DNA of 15,003 bases from assembly GCA_002423365.1 (NCBI GenBank), contig DIVU01000002.1:1-15003 (forward strand). The letters are read 5' to 3'. This DNA comes from Desulfuromonadaceae bacterium UBA6124. Its GTDB lineage: Bacteria > Desulfobacterota > Desulfuromonadia > Desulfuromonadales > Trichloromonadaceae. Position 1 is the first letter of the stretch. Every line of letters begins with the position of its first letter. This document shows positions 7,318 to 14,206 of the stretch, one piece after another. The notes beneath the pieces were generated by a model that did no database searches, was not told where the DNA came from, and saw only the letters and a list, made by a program, of their open reading frames with translations. The translations under genes were made by a program, and so were the position numbers.

Positions 7318-8585
7318 GACTTGACCTCGGGCAGGACCGTGCCGCCGTCGGGGATGACCACAATCCGGGGGGATGTCGACAATCCGGCTTTTGCCAGTTC
7401 CAGGGCGGCGTCGAGATCGGCGGCCTTCTCCATGCCCATGGCGGCGGTCTGCTCGGCGCTGAAACCGCTGACCAGGATCACTCGATATTGGCGAGCTTTG
7501 CTCAGGGTGGCGTGGGCGGTCTGGCCGTTGATTTCGTAGCGCGCCCGCAGCGCCGCTTCGAAGGCGTCCAGATCCTGATAGCGGAACCAGTCGAAGAAGG
7601 TCGGATTGCCGAAGCCGTCGGGGCAGGCGGCGAGCAGAATCAGCGTGCCGCCGGGGCGCAGGGCCTGAACGCCGTAGTCGAAGGCCTTCTGCGACTGGAT
7701 GAAATTGATGTCCTTGGGATGCCCGCCGCAGGAGACGACGGCCAGATCGGCGGGCTGCTCCAGAGGGACGGTGTAGAGCTCGCGGGCGAGCTTGCAGGCG
7801 GCGCGATGGGCGGCATCGAGTTCGCCGCAGAAGACACCGAGGATCTGCTTGTCGGGGGCAAGGACGGTATTGAGAAGGAAGTCGCAGCGTACCATCCGCG
7901 CCGCTTCGAGCAGAGCGGCGTGGACCGGGTTGCCGTCGAGAATGCCGGTTTTCGCCAGGGGATGCTTGCCGCCGATCTGGGGCGGATTGAAGACCGAAAA
8001 GTGGGTGGCCATGCAGGTTTCCCGGGCCGCGACACCGGGGACCAGCCCCTTGCGGCCGCCGCCGAAACCGGCGAAATAGTGGAAACCGGCGGTGCCGGTG
8101 ACGATCACCCGGTCGGCCTCCGCCACCCGCCGGTTGATGCGTACCGGGATGCCCGAGGCGGTCACGCCGAGATCGACCAATTGCGCCGGATCGTCGCACT
8201 CGTGATCGAAGACGGCGATGCGGCCGAAGAGCGTCCCGAGAATCTTGCGCTGCTCAGCCTCGCTCTGCTTGCGGTGGATGCCGAGGGCGATGACGACGGC
8301 GATGTCTTTATCCAACACGCCGCAGGCGTTGAGGCGCTCGACCAGCAGCGGCAGGTAGTGCTCGCTGCCGGTGTAGCGGGTGATGTCGGAAGTGACGATC
8401 ACCACTCGTTCGCCGGGGCGGACGATCGCCTCCAGCGGGGGGGAGGCGATCGGCGCGGCCAAAGCCGCCGCGATCAGCTCCCGGGGGGAGGGCGGCGACG
8501 CGATGGTCGCCGGGCGCAGCACCCGCGCCCCGGGAAGATCGCAGGTGAGGGTCGCGGTGCCGTATTTGAGGGGGATCTTGGTCAA
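7314..8585 (-). CDS. larA: LarA-type nickel-dependent lactate racemase
   Basis: A 423-residue member of the LarA family, which interconverts D- and L-lactate with a nickel-pincer nucleotide tethered to a lysine. The key residues of the Lactobacillus enzyme all appear at a steady offset of four or five: D67 and R70 (SDITR), H104 (GIHRKQSE), H169 (GFHYFAGFGGGRKG), the cofactor lysine K179, and H195 (ATHF). The start is TTG at 8585, supported by GGAGGT five bases upstream. Family members act on other 2-hydroxyacids too, so lactate is inferred from the glcD/glcF and ppsA neighbours. The maturation genes larB, larC and larE are absent from the bacterial part. The larC at 14207 lies beyond the composition break and should not be assumed to serve this enzyme. 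It sits 71 bases downstream of ppsA. Confidence 0.9.
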   Translation of the reverse strand: MTKIPLKYGTATLTCDLPGARVLRPATIASPPSPRELIAAALAAPIASPPLEAIVRPGERVVIVTSDITRYTGSEHYLPLLVERLNACGVLDKDIAVVIALGIHRKQSEAEQRKILGTLFGRIAVFDHECDDPAQLVDLGVTASGIPVRINRRVAEADRVIVTGTAGFHYFAGFGGGRKGLVPGVAARETCMATHFSVFNPPQIGGKHPLAKTGILDGNPVHAALLEAARMVRCDFLLNTVLAPDKQILGVFCGELDAAHRAACKLARELYTVPLEQPADLAVVSCGGHPKDINFIQSQKAFDYGVQALRPGGTLILLAACPDGFGNPTFFDWFRYQDLDAFEAALRARYEINGQTAHATLSKARQYRVILVSGFSAEQTAAMGMEKAADLDAALELAKAGLSTSPRIVVIPDGGTVLPEVKS

Positions 8586-8656
8586 TTGCCACCTCCGTCG
8601 TTAATCTTTCCAAGTCTACGGATTTTGGCGGCAAAAGACAATGCGAAAGCGCGCCC

Positions 8657-11050
8657 TCAGCCCGGGCGTCGGGCCTCCAGCTCGGCCAAGCGGTGGATGA
8701 CGCCGAGGACGCTGTCGGGATTGAGGGAGATGGAGTCGATCCCCGCCTCGACCAGAAAAGCGGCGAATTCGGGGTGGTCGCTGGGGGCCTGGCCGCAGAT
8801 GCCGATCTTGGTGCCGCTGTGGTTGGCCGAGGCGATCGCCTGGCGGATCAGGGCCATCACCGCCGGGTCCCGTTCGTCGAAGAGGGTCTTCAAAATCGCC
8901 GAATCGCGGTCGACGCCGAGGGTCAGCTGGGTCAGATCGTTGGAGCCGATGGAAAAGCCGTCGAAACGTTTGGCGAACTCCTCGGCGAGGATAACGTTGG
9001 CCGGAATCTCCACCATCACGTAGACTTCCAGGCCGTTCTCCCCCCGCTTCAACCCTTCCTCGGCCATCACTTCGAGTACCCGGTCCGCCTCCGTCAGTGT
9101 CCGGCAGAAGGGAATCATGACGATGACGTTGGTCAGACCGATGATCTCCCGCACCCGGCGGATGGCGGCGCATTCCAGGGCGAACCCGGCCCGGTAACGG
9201 TCGCTGTAGTAGCGGGAGGCGCCGCGGAAGCCGATCATCGGGTTCTCCTCGGCGAACTCGAACTGGCGTCCGCCGATCAGCTCGGCATACTCGTTGGTTT
9301 TGAAGTCGCTCATACGCACGATGACCGGCTCCGGGTACTGGCTGGCGGCGATGGTGGCGATCCCCTGGGCGAGCTGGTCGACAAAATACTCGCATTTGTC
9401 CGGATAATTCCGGGTCAGTTCGCGGATGCGCTGTTTCGCCTCCTTGTCTTCCAGTTGGTCGAAATGGACCAGGGCCATGGGATGGGCCTGGATAATCCCG
9501 TTGATGATGAACTCCATGCGCGCCAGACCGATCCCCCGGCAGGGGAGGCGCCACCAGCGCATGGCCGCCGCCGGGCTGGCGATGTTGAGCATGATCCGGG
9601 TTCGGATCTCGGGGAGCGCCTCGAGGCTCAGCTCCTCGGCGCGGAACTTGAGCCGCCCCCGGTAGATCTTGCCCGTCTCCCCTTCGGCGCAGGAGAGGGT
9701 TACTTCCTCGCCGTCCTTGAGTTCGCTGGTGCCGTGCCCGGTGCCGACCACGGCGGCGATGCCGAGTTCGCGGCTGACGATGGCGGCGTGAGAGGTGCGG
9801 CCGCCGTGGTCGGTGATGATGCCGGCGGCCTTTTTCATCACCGGCACCCAGTCGGGGTCGGTCATGCCCGTGACCAGAATGTTCCCGGGAACGAAGCGCT
9901 CGATCTCGGCGGCGCTCTTGATCACCTGCACCGGTCCGGCGGCGATCGCCTCGCCGATGGCCAACCCGGTGAGCAGCAGCGGCCCCGATTCTTCCAGGGC
10001 GTAGCTCATCAGCACCCCGGCCTCGCGCCGGGACTGCACCGTCTCCGGCCGGGCCTGGACGATGTAAAGTTCGCCGGTTTCGCCGTCCTTGGCCCATTCC
10101 ATGTCCATCGGCCGGTCGTAGTGGCGCTCGATGGCGCAGGCCCACCGCGCCAGGTGCAGCACTTCGTCATCGCTCAGCACGAAGGCGTGGCGCTCGTCGG
10201 CGGTGGTGTCGCTGATCCGGGTGGCGTGGCTGCCACCACGGCCGTAGACCATCTTCTTTTCCTTGGTGCCGAGGCGTTTGCGCAGGATCGGCCGTAACCC
10301 GGGCCAGGTTAGAAGGGGCTTGAAGACCGTGTAGCTGTCGGGATTGACCGCCCCCTGTACCACCATTTCCCCCAGCCCCCAGGCGGCATCGATCACCACC
10401 ACGTCGGGGAAGCCGGTTTCCGTGTCGATGGAGAACATCACCCCGGCCCCGGCCAGGTCGGAGCGCACCATCTTCTGCACGCCAATGGAGAGGGCCACCT
10501 GCAGATGATCGAAGCCGTGGTGGTCGCGATAGCTGATGGCGCGGTCGGTGAAGAGCGAGGCGTAGCACCGGCTGCAGGCATCGCGGAGGGCCCGGTGGCC
10601 GCTGATGTTCAGGTAGGTCTCCTGCTGCCCGGCGAACGAGGCCGTCGGGAGGTCCTCGGCCGTGGCCGACGACCTCACGGCCACATCCGTGTTCGGGCCG
10701 TACTCGTCGCACAGGAGGTCGTACGCGGCCCCGATCTCGGCCCAGAGGTCGTCGGGGATCCCGGCGCCGAGGATCAGGTCGCGGGCCCGCGGGCCCCTGC
10801 GCTCGAGCTCGGCGACGTCGCTCTTGTCAAGGCCCGCCATGGCCTCTTTCAGTGCCGGCAGGATGCCGCCGGCGTCGAGCGTGTGCCAGTATGCCTCGGC
10901 GGTCGTGGCAAAGCCGTCCGGGATCCGCACCCCCCTGGATGAGAGCTCGGTGTACATCTCCCCGAGCGAGGCGTTCTTCCCCCCGACGATCGAGACGTCC
11001 GCGTTCCGGATGTCCTCGAACCAGCGGATATACCGCGCGTCCTGCTTCAT
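8657..11050 (-). CDS. ppsA: Phosphoenolpyruvate synthase (apparent archaeal-bacterial chimera)
   Basis: PEP synthase converts pyruvate and ATP to PEP, AMP and phosphate. The 797-residue frame is complete: an ATP-grasp-like pyruvate/phosphate-dikinase N-domain (about 10-340) with VRSSATAEDLPTASFAGQQE at 125-144; the swivelling domain with phospho-histidine H421 in GGRTSHAAIVSRELG; and the C-terminal PEP/pyruvate barrel with the catalytic cysteine C752 in CGQAPSDHPE. AGGAGG sits six bases before ATG 11050, and a TATA-like TTATAA lies at 11135-11140. Codon style changes inside the gene. About the first 140-170 codons use GAG for every Glu and nearly always GAC for Asp, with CTC frequent for Leu, as in the genes to the right. 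Beyond that GAA, GAT and CTG appear, as in the genes to the left. Function of the family is secure; whether this single protein exists in nature is not. Confidence 0.88.
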   Translation of the reverse strand: MKQDARYIRWFEDIRNADVSIVGGKNASLGEMYTELSSRGVRIPDGFATTAEAYWHTLDAGGILPALKEAMAGLDKSDVAELERRGPRARDLILGAGIPDDLWAEIGAAYDLLCDEYGPNTDVAVRSSATAEDLPTASFAGQQETYLNISGHRALRDACSRCYASLFTDRAISYRDHHGFDHLQVALSIGVQKMVRSDLAGAGVMFSIDTETGFPDVVVIDAAWGLGEMVVQGAVNPDSYTVFKPLLTWPGLRPILRKRLGTKEKKMVYGRGGSHATRISDTTADERHAFVLSDDEVLHLARWACAIERHYDRPMDMEWAKDGETGELYIVQARPETVQSRREAGVLMSYALEESGPLLLTGLAIGEAIAAGPVQVIKSAAEIERFVPGNILVTGMTDPDWVPVMKKAAGIITDHGGRTSHAAIVSRELGIAAVVGTGHGTSELKDGEEVTLSCAEGETGKIYRGRLKFRAEELSLEALPEIRTRIMLNIASPAAAMRWWRLPCRGIGLARMEFIINGIIQAHPMALVHFDQLEDKEAKQRIRELTRNYPDKCEYFVDQLAQGIATIAASQYPEPVIVRMSDFKTNEYAELIGGRQFEFAEENPMIGFRGASRYYSDRYRAGFALECAAIRRVREIIGLTNVIVMIPFCRTLTEADRVLEVMAEEGLKRGENGLEVYVMVEIPANVILAEEFAKRFDGFSIGSNDLTQLTLGVDRDSAILKTLFDERDPAVMALIRQAIASANHSGTKIGICGQAPSDHPEFAAFLVEAGIDSISLNPDSVLGVIHRLAELEARRPG

Positions 11051-11134
11051 TGCCGTCCTCCTGGTACTGCTCTGTCCACTGCGTCCGGTCCGGTCGCCAT
11101 CCGCATCACTGCGCGATTGAGGTGCTGTCCGACC

Positions 11135-11140
11135 TTATAA
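11135..11140 (-). promoter_or_regulatory. Archaeal-type TATA box upstream of ppsA
   Basis: TTATAA, within the palindrome CTTATAAG (11134-11141), stands out in a GC-rich spacer. On the minus strand a start about 25 bases downstream (near 11112) would leave a leader of roughly 60 bases, with AGGAGG before the ppsA ATG. The rest of this 164-base spacer (11051-11214) shows no gene. Confidence 0.45.
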
Positions 11141-11214
11141 GCTCTCTCCAGCGTCGCCACGCTTCGAGCAACTGCTAGAAAGCGGGCCGAAAGGGGCGCC
11201 GATCGCGGTTGTCC

Positions 11215-11916
11215 CTACCTGTCGTCGGCGCCGAGGTATCGGTGCGATATCGCGGTCAGATCGTCGTCCAGGGTGTAGACGAGCGGGATTCCGGTCGGGA
11301 TCTCCACGAGCGGGATCTCGTCGTCGGAGACATGGTCCAGGAACTTCACCAGGGCGCGGAGGCTGTTTCCGTGGGCGACGATCAGCATCCGTTGCCCCTC
11401 GCCGATCGCCGGGGTGATTGCGTCGTGCCAGAGCGGGAGGGTGCGCGCCAGGGTATCCTTCAGCGATTCGGTGGCCGGGAGTTCATCAGGAGTCAGGCTG
11501 GCGTACCGGGGGTCGAACCGGGGATGCCGGGGATCCTTCTCCTCGAGCGGCGGGGGCCGGACGATATAGCTCCGCCGCCAGATCTGGACCTGTTCGGCCC
11601 CCACTTTCGCTCTCATCTCGTCCTTGCTCATGCCCTGGAGCGCCCCGTAGTGCCGCTCGTTGAGCCGCCAGGACCGGTGGACGGGGATCCACATCAGGTC
11701 CATGTCGTCCAGGACAACCCAGAGGGTCCGGATTGCCCGCTTCAGGACCGAGGTGAAGGCGAGGTCGAATGAGAGCCCGTTTTTCATCAGCAGTGAGGCC
11801 GCCATGTGCGCCTCCGCAATTCCGCGGGCCGAGAGGTCCACATCGGTCCAGCCCGTGAACCGTCCCTCATGATTCCAGAGACTCTCGCCATGCCGCAGTA
11901 GTACCAGGGTGTGCAT
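11215..11916 (-). CDS. gpmA: 2,3-bisphosphoglycerate-dependent phosphoglycerate mutase
   Basis: A 233-residue glycolytic/gluconeogenic enzyme that interconverts 3- and 2-phosphoglycerate. It has the histidine-phosphatase signature LLRHGES (phospho-acceptor H9), the LNERHYGALQG block (85-95, catalytic E87) and the second histidine in AHGNS (H182). The GRFTGWTDVDLS block at 18-29 is typical of dPGM. It is slightly shorter than the E. coli enzyme (about 250 residues). ATG 11916 is chosen because the catalytic fold begins there; the open frame upstream to 12069 has no family resemblance. A purine run AGGGGGTG abuts the ATG, too close for a normal ribosome site, and a TATA-like element at 11939-11947 suggests a nearly leaderless message. 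It would make the substrate of enolase, next to PEP synthase. In an archaeon, a dPGM would probably be of bacterial descent. Confidence 0.92.
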   Translation of the reverse strand: MHTLVLLRHGESLWNHEGRFTGWTDVDLSARGIAEAHMAASLLMKNGLSFDLAFTSVLKRAIRTLWVVLDDMDLMWIPVHRSWRLNERHYGALQGMSKDEMRAKVGAEQVQIWRRSYIVRPPPLEEKDPRHPRFDPRYASLTPDELPATESLKDTLARTLPLWHDAITPAIGEGQRMLIVAHGNSLRALVKFLDHVSDDEIPLVEIPTGIPLVYTLDDDLTAISHRYLGADDR

Positions 11917-11938
11917 CACCCCCTGGCCTGCATTGTAA

Positions 11939-11947
11939 GATAAAAAT
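11939..11947 (-). promoter_or_regulatory. Possible TATA box of gpmA
   Basis: The minus strand reads ATTTTTATC, an AT-rich box about 25 bases upstream of the gpmA start codon. If used as an archaeal TATA element, transcription would begin close to the ATG and the message would be nearly leaderless. Confidence 0.35.
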
Positions 11948-12065
11948 GTGTCCCTATGGCTTGAGGGGCATTTTATCGTTCGGCGACCGAGGCCAATGCG
12001 ATCTGGGCCCTGTAACGATCGCGAATCGCTGAGATCCCCGAAACGAATCCCGTGCCCGCAATGGT

Positions 12066-12218
12066 TCACGCGGCCTGCTGGGTGACGGAGAAAGTCGAGC
12101 CCACGCCCGGCCTCGACTCGACCCGGATCGTGCCGCCGTGCCGGTCGAGGATCTGTTCCCCGATCCCGAGGCCGATCCCAGACCCCAGATACTTCTCTTT
12201 TGTATGTACCTGCTGGAC
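12066..12218 (-). pseudogene. Remnant of a histidine kinase C-terminus (HATPase domain end)
   Basis: In this frame about 45 residues match the end of a sensor histidine kinase ATPase domain. A TKEK stretch is followed by GSGIGLGI (the G2 box), then DRHGGTIRVESRPGVGSTFSV, the closing strand of the domain, and a stop. The N box, G1 box, phospho-acceptor domain and sensor are missing; upstream sequence to 12288 does not resemble a kinase, and the next gene begins on the other strand at 12349. The open frame could start at a TTG at 12254, but no ribosome site is evident. I read it as a decayed gene left by deletion. The surrounding gene-poor stretch 11917-12348 holds only this remnant and the promoters listed. 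Confidence 0.65.
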
Positions 12219-12296
12219 TCGCCCGCGAACATCACGTGCCTCTGCCGAGTGCAAATATCAGAGTCGCATGACGCCACCGGATCCATGAGCTCATCG

Positions 12297-12304
12297 TTTT
12301 ATTA
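12297..12304 (+). promoter_or_regulatory. Archaeal-type TATA box of the 615-residue gene
   Basis: TTTTATTA is the AT-rich island upstream of the gene. A transcription start 25 bases downstream would fall near 12327, just before the AGGAGGT ribosome site at 12334-12340, which sits eight bases before the GTG start at 12349. Confidence 0.5.
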
Positions 12305-12348
12305 CCCATAGTCCCATAATCGCACGCAGAGACAGGAGGTAGAAACCT

Positions 12349-14196
12349 GTGACGGGAGAAGCACGAGAGAAGGCCCTGCTCGCGGCGTGCATGGCCGCCA
12401 CGTTCAAGCCGGACTACATGACGAACGACAAGCTCGAGGCGGCCACGAAGGGACACGGGTCCCTGGTCATCCCGGTCTACTGCGCCGCGAACTCGCTGGC
12501 CGAGGACGTCTTCTGCGCCATCGGGGCGCCCGAGATGTCGCTGATGTCGAGCCGCATGACCATGGTCGACGCATCGGCAGCATCCCTGCCGCTCGACATG
12601 GTGATCGAGAAGGCCGTCCGGCAGGCCATGCTCGCCGGGGCCGCGCCCGAGAACGCGGCCCTGATCGTCGCGGCCCTCGCCTACTTCACGGGCAGCTGCG
12701 CCCGCGCCGGCGTCCCGCTCGGGAACCGGAAGCTCGGCGCGATCGCCCGTATGCACGCGGGCGCCGGAAGAACGAGCGCGATCGCGCTGACCACGGGCAA
12801 GTTCACGCACAAGATCCCGGCGTTTCCCGCGTACCTCGCGATCTACACGCAGCTTCGCGAGAAGAAGCTGACCCGGGTCGACGGCTCGGTGCTCCCGCCG
12901 TTCATCGCGGGCGGCGCGATCTACGGCCACAGCGTACTCGGCGAGGACATCAACATCCCCGAGCTCGCCCGGAATACGGCCCGCGTCGGCACCGAGGCGA
13001 TGATGGAGGCCATGATCGGGGCGGGGATCACGCCGTACCCGCTCTGGCCCGCGTTCATCGGCGCGGCCGTCGCGCTCGAGATGGTCCACCCCGACGCCGC
13101 CCTCGGCGAGGAGTTCGGGCCGTTCAGGACCGTGGACTCGGCGTACCTTGCCGGGAAGGGAGCGGTGGAGGCCGCGAAGCTCCCGGAGAAGATCCATGTC
13201 CGCGGCACGCACGAGGAGTACGACACGGCCCGGGTGATCGGCGACTTCGGGCTGATCCTCAAGGACATCGGCGGCCCCTCGGTGATCGCCTCCATGGTCC
13301 TCGACGAGATCTTCGCCGGGTTCGAGGAGTCGCCGATGATCGGCGCCGGCTTCTCGGGCGGCCCGGTCAACCCGCCGCTCGGCCACGTCTGCGGCGACGT
13401 GATGCCGGCGCTCCGGCTCCTGATGCAGAACGGCGGCGACTCCCACGCCGCCGCGGCCGTCATCGAGGAGTACAAGATGAACTCGTTCATCGACCCCGAG
13501 ATGGCCCTCTGCTCGCTCAACACGATCGCCCGGAAGGCCGAGGCCGTCTCGCGAGGCATGGTCTCGCACGCCTGCATCCTCGCGGGCGAGGGCGTCCGCG
13601 ACCGCGCCATCTACCGCCGTGCCGTGAAGACCTGGGAGATGATGGAGGCGGGCAGCACCCTCGAGGAGGCAGCCAGGGCGCTCGACGACGAGCGCCGGGC
13701 CAAGGTCGAGGAGCGAGGCTCGATGATCCTCTCGGGGTTCACAGGGCACACGGTGCAGTTCCGCTTCACCGAGATCGCGCCGCAGGGCCGGCGGACCGAC
13801 AAGTTCACGAAGAAGTACTGGGGCTTCGACGCGAAGGTCTCGTACGACATCTCGGTCGACGGGAAGGACTACCACATCGACAACCTCTCGGCCAAGGCCG
13901 TGCCGGCGTTCGCCGTGGACGGGACGGGACGGGACAACCCGGACATGGGGACCGCGCTCTTCGCGGGCGCCGTGCTGACGCAGGAACTGATGTACATCGG
14001 CCACACGATCATCAATGTGACCGTGCCGGCCGCGGTCGCAGCCGTTCGTGGCATGGACGGCGCGGCGGCCGCGAAGGAGGCCGAGCGCGGCGCGTACCTC
14101 ACCCGCGCCATTCCCGGGGGGGCGGACCGCGCGGCCGAGGTCAGTTCGGTCGCGAAGCGGATCCACACGAGGCTGATCGAGCCGGCCGGCGCATGA
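12349..14196 (+). CDS. Unrecognised 615-residue protein paired with LarC
   Basis: I do not recognise this family. The protein is rich in alanine and glycine, appears soluble and mostly helical, and has no signal peptide, clear membrane segment or CxxC metal site. Scattered cysteines (14, 45, 56, 117, 348, 388, 409) and histidines (for example 136, 154, 194, 346, 366, 467, 552) could include an active site. Striking segments are MSLMSSRMTMVDASAASLP (63-81), GFSGGPVNPPLGHVCGDVMP (334-353) and TGRDNPDMGTALFAG (526-540); their glycine, proline and aspartate pattern suggests a catalytic or cofactor-binding protein. It lacks the LarA motifs. GTG start is set by AGGAGGT eight bases upstream. LarC begins ten bases after the stop, so the two are probably one operon. 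A link to nickel or to a nickel-pincer cofactor is only suggested by that neighbour. Confidence 0.9.
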   Translation: MTGEAREKALLAACMAATFKPDYMTNDKLEAATKGHGSLVIPVYCAANSLAEDVFCAIGAPEMSLMSSRMTMVDASAASLPLDMVIEKAVRQAMLAGAAPENAALIVAALAYFTGSCARAGVPLGNRKLGAIARMHAGAGRTSAIALTTGKFTHKIPAFPAYLAIYTQLREKKLTRVDGSVLPPFIAGGAIYGHSVLGEDINIPELARNTARVGTEAMMEAMIGAGITPYPLWPAFIGAAVALEMVHPDAALGEEFGPFRTVDSAYLAGKGAVEAAKLPEKIHVRGTHEEYDTARVIGDFGLILKDIGGPSVIASMVLDEIFAGFEESPMIGAGFSGGPVNPPLGHVCGDVMPALRLLMQNGGDSHAAAAVIEEYKMNSFIDPEMALCSLNTIARKAEAVSRGMVSHACILAGEGVRDRAIYRRAVKTWEMMEAGSTLEEAARALDDERRAKVEERGSMILSGFTGHTVQFRFTEIAPQGRRTDKFTKKYWGFDAKVSYDISVDGKDYHIDNLSAKAVPAFAVDGTGRDNPDMGTALFAGAVLTQELMYIGHTIINVTVPAAVAAVRGMDGAAAAKEAERGAYLTRAIPGGADRAAEVSSVAKRIHTRLIEPAGA

Positions 14197-14206
14197 GGTC
14201 GCCGGC

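Noticed and set aside
7318..8199. Upstream extension of the HDOD-GGDEF frame to an 811-residue protein.
   Set aside because: The extra part is a shadow of larA. GAGGT and the ATGA overlap support the start at 7317.
8586..8656. Spacer between ppsA and larA as a possible riboswitch or promoter.
   Set aside because: It is only 71 bases, and I see no clear hairpin, T-tract or promoter boxes apart from the larA ribosome site.
7488..9023. Long plus-strand frame opposite larA.
   Set aside because: It is the antisense of larA and the end of ppsA, with no recognisable motif or ribosome site, and its composition is that of a shadow.
12349..14196. The 615-residue protein as a LarA homologue.
   Set aside because: It lacks the GxHR, GGGxK and spaced-histidine motifs that are plain in the real LarA at 7314-8585, and it is much longer.
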